Below, in pieces: positions 32,261 to 42,252 of a stretch of 64,000 nt of DNA. A program made the position numbers and the translations under genes. The DNA is taken from contig NZ_AMRM01000008.1 in NCBI RefSeq assembly GCF_000300335.1, forward strand, positions 1-64,000, read 5' to 3'. Within the stretch, counting starts at the first letter, position 1, and every line of letters starts with the position of its first letter. The notes below the pieces were generated by a model. That model did no database searches. It was not told where the DNA came from and saw only the letters and a list, made by a program, of their open reading frames with translations. This stretch comes from Nitratireductor pacificus pht-3B (GTDB lineage Bacteria > Pseudomonadota > Alphaproteobacteria > Rhizobiales > Rhizobiaceae).

Positions 32261-33043
32261 ATGCTTAGCGAAGAACAGCGCGGGGAAGCGGTTCGCTCCC
32301 TGCTCGAAAGCCACCGCACGAAGGTGCAGGGCCGCCGCCCCTCGGAAATGTTCCCGGATATCCGGATCGAGGATTCCTATGCCATTTCGTCCGCTGTGGC
32401 CGCGGAACGGGTCAAGGCGGGCGCCAAGATCATCGGCCACAAGATCGGCCTCACCTCCAAGGCGATGCAGGCGAGCTCGAAAATCGACGAGCCCGACTAC
32501 GGCTATCTGTTCGATGACCTGATCCTGAACGACGGCGCGAAGGTTCCCTTCGAGAACTTCTGCGTGCCGCGCGTCGAGCCGGAGCTGACCTTTATCCTGA
32601 AGGAACCGCTCAAGGGGCCGAATGTGGGCCTGATCGACGTGCTGCGCGCCACCGAATATGTGGTGCCGTCCATCGAGATCATCGATGCGCGCGTCACCGA
32701 GCCGCGCAAGATTTTCGACACGGTGGCCGACAATGGTGCCGCCGCCGGCATCGTGCTCGGCGGCCGGCCGGTGCGCCCGGACGAGGTGGATCTGCGCTGG
32801 GTCGGCGCGGTCTTCTACCGCAATTCCGAGATCGAGGAGACGGGCCTCGCCGCCGGCGTGCTCGGCCATCCGGCCATGGCGATCGCCTGGCTCGCCAACA
32901 AGCTCGCGCCCTTCGACATCACGCTGGAGCCGGGACACATGATGCTGTCGGGCTCCTTCACGCGGCCCGTCTGGGCGCAGAAGGGCGATACGCTGCACGC
33001 CGATTTCGGCCCGCTCGGCAGTGTTGCCGTGCAGTTCGTCTGA
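32261..33043 (+). CDS. 2-keto-4-pentenoate hydratase / HpaH-like hydratase
   Basis: 260 aa from ATG 32261 (GGAGG about 9 nt upstream). Family motifs: 'DSYAISSAVAAERVKAGAKIIGHKIGLTSKAMQ', 'PDYGYLFDDLIL', acidic metal ligands in 'RVEPELTFIL' and 'SIEIIDARV', and C-terminal 'GHMMLSGSFTRPVWAQKGDTLHADFG'. These enzymes (DmpE/XylJ/HpaH/MhpD) add water to a 2-hydroxydienoate, giving a 4-hydroxy-2-oxo acid for the aldolase encoded next. The 73-bp gap after the dehydrogenase contains no other gene. Confidence 0.9.
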   Translation: MLSEEQRGEAVRSLLESHRTKVQGRRPSEMFPDIRIEDSYAISSAVAAERVKAGAKIIGHKIGLTSKAMQASSKIDEPDYGYLFDDLILNDGAKVPFENFCVPRVEPELTFILKEPLKGPNVGLIDVLRATEYVVPSIEIIDARVTEPRKIFDTVADNGAAAGIVLGGRPVRPDEVDLRWVGAVFYRNSEIEETGLAAGVLGHPAMAIAWLANKLAPFDITLEPGHMMLSGSFTRPVWAQKGDTLHADFGPLGSVAVQFV

Positions 33044-33051
33044 GGTCCGCC

Positions 33052-33813
33052 GTGAAGAGCCTGGAAAACACGTTCAAGAAGCGTCTTCTGGCCGGCGAAA
33101 CGCTGGTCGGCCTGTGGAACAGCCTGTGCAGTCCCATCGCCTCCGAGGCGCTGGCGGATGCCGGCTTCGACTGGCTCCTCTTCGACAGCGAGCATTCGCC
33201 GGTGGAAGTGGCGGGCCTCTATCCGCTGCTGCAGGCGGCTTCCGGCGGGTCCGCCGAGGCCATCGTGCGCCCCGCCTGGAACGACAAGGTGCTGATCAAG
33301 CGGGTCCTCGACATCGGCGCGCAGACCATTCTCGTCCCCTTCGTCCAGAACGCCGCCGAAGCGCGCGCCGCCGTTGCGGCCACGCGCTATCCGCCGGAGG
33401 GCATTCGCGGCGTCGCGGGCAGCACGCGCGCCAGCCGCTACGGCCGCGCGAAGGACTATTTCAAGGTCGCCAATCGCGAGGTCTGCCTGCTCGTGCAGAT
33501 CGAGACGGGCGAGGCGCTGGAGGCACTGGGCGAGATCGCCGCCGTCGACGGCGTCGACGGCGTCTTCATCGGTCCGTCCGATCTCGCCGCATCGCTCGGG
33601 CATCTGGGCAATCCCGGCCATGACGACGTGCAGAACGCCCTGCGCCGGGCGGTGGAGCAGCTCAGGGAGACGGGGAAACCCGCGGGCATCCTCGCCACCA
33701 ATCCGGAGGATGCGAAGCGCTACCGCGACTGGGGCTACCAGTTCGTTGCCGCCGGCGTCGATCTGGGGCTGCTGGTGAAGGCCGCGGATGCTCTGGCGAC
33801 GCAGATGAAGTAG
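33052..33813 (+). CDS. HpaI/HpcH-family class II pyruvate aldolase
   Basis: 253 aa from GTG 33052. Conserved HpaI residues: general base His in 'LLFDSEHSPVEV', Arg in 'IVRPAWNDKVLIKRVLD', metal ligands Glu in 'VQIETGEALEAL' and Asp in 'FIGPSDLAASLG', substrate loop 'GIRGVAGSTRASRYGR'. It cleaves 4-hydroxy-2-oxo acids (4-hydroxy-2-oxoheptanedioate in homoprotocatechuate degradation) into pyruvate and an aldehyde or semialdehyde. It is the last gene of the catabolic operon, 8 bp after the hydratase, and releases central metabolites. Convergent to a LysR gene. Confidence 0.92.
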   Translation: MKSLENTFKKRLLAGETLVGLWNSLCSPIASEALADAGFDWLLFDSEHSPVEVAGLYPLLQAASGGSAEAIVRPAWNDKVLIKRVLDIGAQTILVPFVQNAAEARAAVAATRYPPEGIRGVAGSTRASRYGRAKDYFKVANREVCLLVQIETGEALEALGEIAAVDGVDGVFIGPSDLAASLGHLGNPGHDDVQNALRRAVEQLRETGKPAGILATNPEDAKRYRDWGYQFVAAGVDLGLLVKAADALATQMK

Positions 33814-33843
33814 CCGCGCATGCGGCCGCAGGTCCCGCGAGGT

Positions 33844-34737
33844 TCAGAGCCAGGCCGCCCGCGCGGCGCTCTCGATCTCGCGGACCTGGCGCAGGGAGGC
33901 CGAAGCGGCCTCGTAGAACATGCCGAATGTCGGGCTCCAGTAATCCGTCTCCAGCGGGACGCGGATCATGGCGTCGGCGGGCGCGGGCTTTCCGACCGGC
34001 GACATGTTGAACGTCGCATAGCCGAAGCCGCCCTCCACCAGCCTGCGCGCCATTTCCGTGGAATCGACGACGAACCGGGTGTTCGGCGTGATCCTGTGAT
34101 GGTCGAACAGCCCGCTGTAATAGGCGCGCGCGCCCGGAAAGTTGAGGAAGATATACGGTTCCTCCGCGAGTTCGTGGAGCGAGAGCGAACGGGCTTCGGC
34201 CAGGCGATGGTTTCGCGGCAGGGCGATGTGAAGCTGCGCGCGGAACAGGCTGACGAAGGTCAGGGAGGGATGCAGGAAATCGTTGAAGCCGAGGCCGACG
34301 AGATGCGCTCCGGCGCGCACCGCATCCACCAGCGCCTCCGAGTCCAGCTCCGCGATCCGGTAGCGGGCGACAGCCCCGCGACGGTCGAGTTCGGCGATCA
34401 GCCGCGGCATGATGATCGGGCTGGCATTGGCGAGAATGCCGATGGTGATCTCGCGCTCCTGCGTATGGGCGATGCCCGCCGCCTTCTTCTCGAACAGCTC
34501 GTGCGCCTCGAAAAGCGGCTCCGCGAAGCCCAGGAACCGCTGGCCCTCGGGCGTCGGGCGCATGCCCTTGGCGCGCGACCTGACGAACAGCTGCGCGCCG
34601 ATCTTGCTCTCCGCGTCGCTGAGTGCCTCGCGGATGGAGGACGCCGACAGGTTGAGTTTTTCCGACGCGCCGGCGATCGAGCCGGCCGAGGCGACGGCCG
34701 CGATGTAACGCAACTGCTTGTAGCTGAAACCCTTCAT
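33844..34737 (-). CDS. LysR-family transcriptional regulator
   Basis: 297 aa. N-terminal helix-turn-helix 'MKGFSYKQLRYIAAVASAGSIAGASEKLNLSASSIREALSDAESKIGAQLFVRSRAKGM' region (about 1-65), then an effector-binding domain (about 90-290). It is divergent from the second TRAP operon (start 34862) with a 124-bp AT-rich gap that includes a run of A and T around an imperfect dyad (CAAAAAAAGCATTTTTTAC), the usual arrangement for a LysR activating the neighbouring operon. The C-terminal region is convergent to the aldolase gene, 30 bp away. Confidence 0.88.
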   Translation of the reverse strand: MKGFSYKQLRYIAAVASAGSIAGASEKLNLSASSIREALSDAESKIGAQLFVRSRAKGMRPTPEGQRFLGFAEPLFEAHELFEKKAAGIAHTQEREITIGILANASPIIMPRLIAELDRRGAVARYRIAELDSEALVDAVRAGAHLVGLGFNDFLHPSLTFVSLFRAQLHIALPRNHRLAEARSLSLHELAEEPYIFLNFPGARAYYSGLFDHHRITPNTRFVVDSTEMARRLVEGGFGYATFNMSPVGKPAPADAMIRVPLETDYWSPTFGMFYEAASASLRQVREIESAARAAWL

Positions 34738-34861
34738 GTGCCCTCAAGCCCTCCCCCGGCGCTTCATATATACAAAATATGTCCTTCTCAGTTTCAAAAA
34801 AAGCATTTTTTACATGATTTGGATTTCGCTAGATTGCTCCGAGATCAAAAGGGGGAATGTC

Positions 34862-35899
34862 ATGAACAAAGTTCTGTCGGGAATGGCCGCCGCTGCCTTC
34901 ACCCTGCTCGCCTCGCACAGCGCCTCGGCGCAGGAGCTCTCGGTTTCCACCTGGCTGCCCATGGGGCACCACATCAATGCCGGGATTCTGGAGCCCTATG
35001 CGAAGCGCGTCAGCGAAGCGACCGACGGTCGCGTCACCTTGAATTTCCTCGGCAAGCCGCTGGGCTCTCCCGCCGAGCATTTCGAGCTCGCCCGCAAGGG
35101 TCTGGCCGACATCACCTGGAGCAATTTCACCTACGAGCCCAAGCGCTTCGCCGTGTTCACGCTGTTCGAACTGCCGCTTCTCAGCGACAGTTCGGAGGTC
35201 AACTCCGTCGCGGCCTGGAACACCTACGAGAAGTTCCTCGCCTCCAGCCTGTCGGTGCTTGAGGGCGTCGAGATCCTCGGCCTGATGCAGCTCGACCCCG
35301 GCATGATCAACATGCGCGACACCGCCGCCGTGAAGCCGGAAGACCTGGCCGGCAAGAAGATGCGCGCGGGCGGCCCGATCCAGTCGGCGCTGCTGGAGAA
35401 GGCCGGCGGCGTTTCCGTCTCCGCGCCTCAGTCGAAGTCCTACGAGCTTCTTTCGACCGGCGTGGTCGACGGCACCTTCGCCAATACCGAAGCCCTCTAC
35501 GGCTTCAAGCTCTTCGAGGTGGTCAAGCACCAGACCGCGGTGAAGGGAGGTGCCTATAACGGCATCTTCTTCATCGCGATGAACAAGAAGCGCTTCGACA
35601 GCCTCTCCGAGGAAGACAGGCAGGCCATTCGCGGCGTCTCGGGCATCGAGCTGTCGCGCGCGGCCGGGATCGACTGGGACCAGTCCAGCGCGGCCGGCGG
35701 CAGCGCCGCCGAGAAGGCCGGCATGACCTTCTCCGAACCCTCCGAGGAACTGCTTTCGCTGATCCGCGAGGTTCGCACCGAGCAGGAGCAGGTCTGGATC
35801 GAAAGCGCCAAGGCCGCGGGGGTCGAGAACCCGCAGGAGGTCATGGACTTCTTCTACGCCGAGATCGAGCGCCTGGACGCAGAGCGCGCCAGCCGTTAA
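34862..35899 (+). CDS. TRAP transporter substrate-binding protein (DctP), second system
   Basis: 345 aa from ATG 34862 (GGGGGA 5-6 nt upstream). Signal peptide core GMAAAAFTLLASHSASA cleaved before QELS. The mature part begins 'LSVSTWLPMGHHINAGILEPYAKRVSEATDGRV', followed by 'GSPAEHFELARKGLADITW', and the ligand-site Arg is likely in 'AGKKMRAGGPIQSALLEKAGGVSVSAP', with 'GVVDGTFANTEALYGF'. The sequence is distinct from the DctP at 27261, so it recognises a different carboxylate. It is the first gene of the operon and is separated from dctQ by a perfect 12-bp hairpin. Confidence 0.9.
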   Translation: MNKVLSGMAAAAFTLLASHSASAQELSVSTWLPMGHHINAGILEPYAKRVSEATDGRVTLNFLGKPLGSPAEHFELARKGLADITWSNFTYEPKRFAVFTLFELPLLSDSSEVNSVAAWNTYEKFLASSLSVLEGVEILGLMQLDPGMINMRDTAAVKPEDLAGKKMRAGGPIQSALLEKAGGVSVSAPQSKSYELLSTGVVDGTFANTEALYGFKLFEVVKHQTAVKGGAYNGIFFIAMNKKRFDSLSEEDRQAIRGVSGIELSRAAGIDWDQSSAAGGSAAEKAGMTFSEPSEELLSLIREVRTEQEQVWIESAKAAGVENPQEVMDFFYAEIERLDAERASR

Positions 35900-35905
35900 T
35901 CCGTT

Positions 35906-35932
35906 GCGCCCGACCGCCTCGCGGTCGGGCGC
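35906..35932 (+). terminator. Strong hairpin after the SBP gene (attenuator or partial terminator)
   Basis: Perfect 12-bp stem, GCGCCCGACCGC and GCGGTCGGGCGC, with a 3-nt loop CTC, 7 nt after the dctP stop and followed by GCTTTCGG. The short T-run suggests partial termination, giving excess SBP relative to dctQM. Confidence 0.6.
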
Positions 35933-35973
35933 GCTTTCGGATGAAGGCCTCACACTCTTCCGGAATCCAGGAA

Positions 35974-36447
35974 ATGAAATCTCGCAACGGTATCGACCGG
36001 CTGGCGCTTCTGCCAGCCCTGCTCCTGCTCGCTCTTGCCGTGATCACCTTTGTCGATGTGGTCGGCCGCAACCTCCTTGCCATGCCGCTCACCGGGTCGT
36101 TCGACATCATCTCCTACATGATGGCCGTTCTCGTCTTCGCGGCGGCTCCGGCGGTAACCCGCTCGCGCAGCCATGTGGTGGTCGATCTTCTGGACCCGTT
36201 CTGTCCCGCCTGGCTGGCGCGCATCCGCGGCGCGGCGATCGAACTGCTGTCGGCCGGGATCCTGTTCCTGCTTGCCTGGCGGCTGGGCCTGTATGGCATC
36301 GAGGCGCATGAATTCGACCGGGTCTCGCCGGACATCTACCTGCCGATCTGGCCGATTGCCGGCTTCTGCGCCGCCGTTGCGGCGGTCACCGGCTTCATCC
36401 ACCTGGCGAACGCCGCCCGTGACATCCTGGGGGAGCCGGAACAATGA
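35974..36447 (+). CDS. TRAP transporter small permease (DctQ), second system
   Basis: 157 aa from ATG 35974; an in-frame ATG at 35941 would add 11 residues but lies directly after the hairpin without a ribosome site. Four membrane helices at about 10-30 (LALLPALLLLALAVITFVDVV), 40-62 (SFDIISYMMAVLVFAAAPAV), 85-107 and 125-148. Conserved 'RSRSHVVVDLL' between helices 2 and 3. The stop overlaps the dctM start (ATGA). It works with the DctP at 34862 and DctM at 36444. Confidence 0.85.
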   Translation: MKSRNGIDRLALLPALLLLALAVITFVDVVGRNLLAMPLTGSFDIISYMMAVLVFAAAPAVTRSRSHVVVDLLDPFCPAWLARIRGAAIELLSAGILFLLAWRLGLYGIEAHEFDRVSPDIYLPIWPIAGFCAAVAAVTGFIHLANAARDILGEPEQ

Positions 36448-37736
36448 TCGCCACCCTGAGTGCCTGCGCCATCGTCGTGGCGCTCGTCTTCCTGCGCATC
36501 CCGGTCGGCTTCGCCATGCTCGTCGTCGGCCTTGCGGGCATCGCGATGTTCCGCGATCTCGCCGTGGCGCTCGACCTGCTCGGCTCCACGACCATGGAGA
36601 CGGTCGCCTCCTTCGAACTGTCGGTCATTCCGCTGTTCCTCCTGATGGGCAATGTCATCAACCGGTCGAACATCTCGCGCGAGCTGTATGACTGCGCCAA
36701 CACCTTCGTCGGCCACCGGCGCGGCGGGCTGGCGCTGGCGACGGTGCTGAGCTGCGGCGTCTTCAGCGCCATCTGCGGATCGTCGCTCGCAACGGTGGCC
36801 ACCATGTCCAAGGTGGCCCTGCCGGCCATGCGGCGGCACAATTACGGGGACGAACTGGCCGCGGGCGCCATCGCCGCCGGCGGCACGCTGGGCGTGCTCA
36901 TTCCGCCATCGGTGATCCTGATCCTCTACGGCCTTCTCACCGAGACAAGCATCGGCCAGCTCTTCGCGGCGGGCTTCATCCCGGGCCTCGTCGGTATCGG
37001 CTTCTATCTCCTGGCCGTGCAGGCCGCCGTCGCGTTGAAGCCGGAGCTCGGCCCGGCGGGCGAGCGGCACGGCTGGCGGGAGCGCCTGCGTTCGGCGCGC
37101 GGCGTCCTGCTGCCCATTCTGCTCTTCGTCATCGTCATCGGCGGAATCTATGCCGGCTTCTTCACGCCGACGGAATCGGCGGGCATCGGCGCCGTCGCGG
37201 CGATCATGATCGCCTTCGCGCGCCGCGCCATCACCTGGAGCGACCTGCTCGACGTGCTCGGCGAGACGGTGCTGGTGAGCGCCGCGCTGTTCTTCATTCT
37301 CATCGGCGCGCTCTACTTCTCGCACCTCGTCACGCTGTCCGGTTTCTCCTACGAGATCGTCGAGTGGCTCGAGGGCCTGAATGCGACGCCGATCATGGTG
37401 CTCCTCGGCATCCTCGCGATCTACCTGCTGCTCGGCTGCATCATGGACAGCATGGCCATGATCGTGCTGACAGTCCCGATCTTCTTCCCGCTGGTGACCG
37501 GCCTCGGCTTCCACCCCGTCTGGTTCGGGATCATCGTCGTCGTCGTTTCCGAGATCAGCTTCATCACGCCGCCGATCGGCATCAACATCTTCGTCCTGCG
37601 GTCCAACCAGCCCGATCTGTCGATCGCCACCATCTACCGGGGCGTAACGCCTTTCTGGATCTCCGATATCTTCCGGCTCGCGGTCCTGACGGCCTTCCCG
37701 GCGCTCTCGCTGTGGCTGCCGTCCCTGCTTTTCTGA
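36444..37736 (+). CDS. TRAP transporter large permease (DctM), second system
   Basis: 430 aa, about 12 membrane helices. DctM landmarks: 'LRIPVGFAMLVVGLAGIAMF', 'SVIPLFLLMGNVINRSNISRELYD', 'SLATVATMSKVALPAMRRHNYGDEL', 'AAGGTLGVLIPPSVILILYGLLTETSIGQLFAAG' region and 'ISFITPPIGINIFVLRSN' near the end. It forms the transport pathway with DctQ and DctP of the same operon. It is followed 22 bp later by the M20D amidohydrolase. Confidence 0.92.
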   Translation: MIATLSACAIVVALVFLRIPVGFAMLVVGLAGIAMFRDLAVALDLLGSTTMETVASFELSVIPLFLLMGNVINRSNISRELYDCANTFVGHRRGGLALATVLSCGVFSAICGSSLATVATMSKVALPAMRRHNYGDELAAGAIAAGGTLGVLIPPSVILILYGLLTETSIGQLFAAGFIPGLVGIGFYLLAVQAAVALKPELGPAGERHGWRERLRSARGVLLPILLFVIVIGGIYAGFFTPTESAGIGAVAAIMIAFARRAITWSDLLDVLGETVLVSAALFFILIGALYFSHLVTLSGFSYEIVEWLEGLNATPIMVLLGILAIYLLLGCIMDSMAMIVLTVPIFFPLVTGLGFHPVWFGIIVVVVSEISFITPPIGINIFVLRSNQPDLSIATIYRGVTPFWISDIFRLAVLTAFPALSLWLPSLLF

Positions 37737-37758
37737 CATCTTCCAACACGAGGTTCTC

Positions 37759-38928
37759 ATGTCCACGCTCGACTATTTCCGCAACGCGGCCGGGGAGATC
37801 GGGGATTGGCGGCGCACGCTCCATTCGATGCCGGAACTGCTCTACGACCTGCCGCGCACGAGCGCCTACGTCGCCGACAAGCTGCGCTCCTTCGGCGTCG
37901 ACGAGATCACCGGCGGCGTCGCCCAGTCCGGCATCGTCGCCGTGATCGAGGGGCGGAAGGGGCCTGGCGGAACGGTCGGCCTGCGCGCCGACATGGACGC
38001 CCTGCCCATCGCGGAGACCACCGGCCTCGCCTATGCGTCGGACACAGACGGGCACATGCATGCCTGCGGGCATGACGGACACACGGCGATGCTTCTGGGT
38101 GCAGCCCGCTATCTCAGCGAGACGCGGGATTTCGCGGGCCGGGTCGTGCTGGTGTTCCAGCCGGCCGAGGAGGGCGGCGCGGGCGGCGAGGCGATGCTGA
38201 AGGACGGCCTGCTGCGGCGCTGGCCGATGCAGCAGATCTACGGCCTGCACAACCAGCCGGGCATTCCGGTCGGCCGCTATGCGATCCGCGAGGGCGCGAT
38301 GCTGGCGTCTTCCGACATGTTCGACGTCACGATCACCGGCAAGGGCGGCCATGCGGCGGCGCCGCAGACGGCGACGGATGCGCTGGTCACCGCGGCGACG
38401 ATCATCGCCTCGGCCCAGAGCGTCGTTTCGCGCAACCTGTCGCCCTTCGACGCGGCCGCCCTCTCCGTCACCCGCATCTCCTCAGGAGACAGCTACATCA
38501 CCATCGCCGAAACCGCGTGTTTCTCCGGCACAATCCGCACGCTCGACGAACGAACGCGCGGCATGATCAAGTCCCGCCTCGAGGAGATCGTCCATGCCGG
38601 AGCGAAACTGCATGGCGCGAAGGCCGAGATCGATTTTCTGGGCGGCTACCCGGTGCTGAAGAACCACCGGGAACACACGGTACGGGCGGCCGAGGCCGCA
38701 AGGTCCATCGTCGGAGCCGACGCGGTCGATGCCGACTGCGCGCCCATCCTGGCAAGCGAGGACTTTGCATTCATGCTGAACGAGGTCCCCGGAGCCTATA
38801 TCTTCATCGGCAATGGCGACACGGCCTCGCTGCACAATTCGGCCTATGACTTCAATGACGACGCCATCCCCTATGGCTGCGCCTTCCTGGCCGAGGTGGC
38901 CCGCAGCGCGCTGTCCGACATGAAATGA
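37759..38928 (+). CDS. M20D amidohydrolase (hippurate hydrolase/N-acyl amino acid hydrolase type)
   Basis: 389 aa from ATG 37759 (GAGG 6 nt upstream). M20D motifs: 'GTVGLRADMDALPIAETTGL', metal ligands Cys/His in 'HMHACGHDGHTAMLLGAARYL', catalytic Glu pair in 'LVFQPAEEGGAGGEAML', His in 'YGLHNQPGIPVG', and 'ILASEDFAFMLNEVPGAYIFIGNG'. It hydrolyses N-acyl or N-aroyl amino acids, cytoplasmic. As the last gene of the TRAP operon it probably processes the imported conjugate. Hippurate-like substrates would release an aromatic acid, a possible link to the ring-cleavage operon next door; this link is speculative. Confidence 0.88.
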   Translation: MSTLDYFRNAAGEIGDWRRTLHSMPELLYDLPRTSAYVADKLRSFGVDEITGGVAQSGIVAVIEGRKGPGGTVGLRADMDALPIAETTGLAYASDTDGHMHACGHDGHTAMLLGAARYLSETRDFAGRVVLVFQPAEEGGAGGEAMLKDGLLRRWPMQQIYGLHNQPGIPVGRYAIREGAMLASSDMFDVTITGKGGHAAAPQTATDALVTAATIIASAQSVVSRNLSPFDAAALSVTRISSGDSYITIAETACFSGTIRTLDERTRGMIKSRLEEIVHAGAKLHGAKAEIDFLGGYPVLKNHREHTVRAAEAARSIVGADAVDADCAPILASEDFAFMLNEVPGAYIFIGNGDTASLHNSAYDFNDDAIPYGCAFLAEVARSALSDMK

Positions 38929-38938
38929 CGGCGTGGCC

Positions 38939-38960
38939 GGGACCCCTCTCACGGGGTCCC
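38939..38960 (+). terminator. Hairpin at end of the second TRAP operon
   Basis: Perfect 8-bp stem GGGACCCC/GGGGTCCC with a 6-nt loop, 10 nt after the amidohydrolase stop. No clear T-run, so termination efficiency is uncertain. The following 196 bp up to the tRNA hold no convincing gene. Confidence 0.5.
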
Positions 38961-39156
38961 TCATCGCTTCAGAGAAGGCCGCGGATGGCGTGAACGCCTG
39001 TCCATTGACGGCGCCGTCGGCGCGCCGTGATTGGAAGCGCTCGTGGCCGCTCCCGGTTACCGCTTCGACTGAAACGCGCGCGACGGCGCTTAACGCCGCA
39101 ATCCGGTCACCGATGGCAACCGTCGGATTCTAAATATCTGAGATATTGAAGGAATT

Positions 39157-39232
<76 letters not shown>

Positions 39233-39406
39233 ACACTCCGGCGATATGCCGGCCGCCGTCTCCGGCGAAGAGGTTCCGGCGGCCCTTCCGGGCCAACCGT
39301 GTGGGCGGCTTCTAAACCCGCCCGGCGGGAAGATCAAGCCCCGTTTTTCGCTTGTTCGCCGCAGATCGACGAAGGCCGGGGCTTTCTTCCGCGAAGTCCC
39401 CGCGGA

Positions 39407-39811
39407 TCAGCGGTCGTCGTCGTCGTCGCCGACGCCGATGAAGTCCTTGACGTCGTCGTCGTCCTCATCCTCGTCTTCCTCGAGGAAGGTGTCGTCGTCG
39501 TCATCGTCGCCGAGATCGACATCGTCGTCATCGTCGCCGTCGAGATCCGGAATGTCCGTCTTGTCGCTGCCGGAAGCCTCGTCATCGGCGTCCTCAAGCG
39601 AAACGACCTCCGGAGCATCCTCTTCGGCGTCCAGCTCCTTCTCCTCAACCTCGTCTTCCTCGTCCACCGAGTTGTCGACGCTGGAATCGAAATAGCTGCG
39701 CGGATAGGACTGGCCCGTATAGGGCGATACGATCGGATCCTTGTTGAGATCGTAGAACTTGCGGCCCGTTTCCGGGCAGACGCGTTTTGTTCCGAGTTCC
39801 GGTTTAACCAC
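39407..39811 (-). CDS. TIGR02300-type acidic protein (FYDLN domain)
   Basis: 134 aa. The N-terminal 40 residues hold the conserved domain 'GTKRVCPETGRKFYDLNKDPIVSPYTGQSYPRSYF'. The rest is almost entirely acidic, with long Asp runs (DDDDDVDLGDDDDDD, DEDEDDDDV). The family is confined to alphaproteobacteria and has no established function. The single Cys in the domain argues against a classical zinc finger. GTC-rich tracts on the plus strand at 39415-39540 are simply the complement of GAC/GAT codons. It lies between tRNA-Ala and aroA, divergent from aroA. Confidence 0.9.
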   Translation of the reverse strand: MVKPELGTKRVCPETGRKFYDLNKDPIVSPYTGQSYPRSYFDSSVDNSVDEEDEVEEKELDAEEDAPEVVSLEDADDEASGSDKTDIPDLDGDDDDDVDLGDDDDDDTFLEEDEDEDDDDVKDFIGVGDDDDDR

Positions 39812-41469
<1,658 letters not shown>

Positions 41470-41501
41470 ACGGCAGGCATTCAGGCAGGAGGAGAACCGG
41501 T

Positions 41502-42206
41502 ATGAGCGCAGAGAAAGTGGCGATGATCGTCGGCGGCGGCAGCGGCATGGGCGCCGGCGCCGCGCGGATCCTGGCGGCGAACGGCTATTCGGTGGCCATC
41601 CTGTCGTCGTCCGGCAAGGGCGAGGCCCTGGCGGGCGAACTGGGCGGGCTGGGCTTCACCGGCTCCAACCGCTCGGTCGAGGACCTGACGCGTTTCACGG
41701 AAAAGACCATGGAGCGCTACGGCCGCATCGACGTGCTGGTCAACGGCGCCGGCCATGGGCCGAAGGGCGCGGTGCTGGAGATTTCCGATGCCGACTGGCA
41801 GCTCGGCATGGAGTTCTACCTGCTCAACGTGGTGCGCGCGACGCGCCTCGTGACGCCGATCATGCAGGCGCAGAAATCCGGCTCCATCGTCAACATCTCG
41901 ACCTATGCGACCTTCGAGCCGGAGGAAGCGTTCCCCACCTCCGGCGTCTTCCGGGCCGGGCTTGCCGCCTTCACCAAGCTGTTCTGCGACAAATACGCCG
42001 CCGACAACATCCGCATGAACAACGTGCTGCCGGGCTTCATCGATTCCCTGCCGGAGAAGGAAGACCGCCGTGCCCGCATCCCGATGGGACGCTACGGCAG
42101 CGTCGACGAGGTATCGGAACTGATCCTGTTCCTCGCCGGCGGGAAATCGGGCTACATCACCGGCCAGAACATCCGCATCGACGGCGGCATCACGCGCTCG
42201 GTCTAG
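41502..42206 (+). CDS. SDR-family oxidoreductase with altered YxxxK active site
   Basis: 234 aa from ATG 41502 (AGGAGGAG upstream). Nucleotide motif '[23 protein letters not shown]' (GxxxGxG at about 11-17), 'NGAGHG' at about 81-86, structural Asn109 and Ser133 (VNISTY) are present, and the C-terminus '[19 protein letters not shown]' is typical. At the position of the catalytic Tyr-x-x-x-Lys the sequence is Ser147-Gly-Val-Phe-Arg151 ([15 protein letters not shown]), so both catalytic residues are replaced. It lies between aroA and cmk, 32 bp after aroA. It could be a binding-only or regulatory SDR; the function is unknown. Confidence 0.82.
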   Translation: MSAEKVAMIVGGGSGMGAGAARILAANGYSVAILSSSGKGEALAGELGGLGFTGSNRSVEDLTRFTEKTMERYGRIDVLVNGAGHGPKGAVLEISDADWQLGMEFYLLNVVRATRLVTPIMQAQKSGSIVNISTYATFEPEEAFPTSGVFRAGLAAFTKLFCDKYAADNIRMNNVLPGFIDSLPEKEDRRARIPMGRYGSVDEVSELILFLAGGKSGYITGQNIRIDGGITRSV

Positions 42207-42252
42207 GCCGGCCATGCGGGATCGTCCAGCCAGCCACGCACAGGAGCCTCAA

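Noticed and set aside
39415-39540. Repetitive GTC tract resembling a satellite or CRISPR-like repeat
   Set aside because: It is the complement of Asp codon runs in the FYDLN-domain protein; there are no spacers and no cas genes. No CRISPR array was seen in the window.
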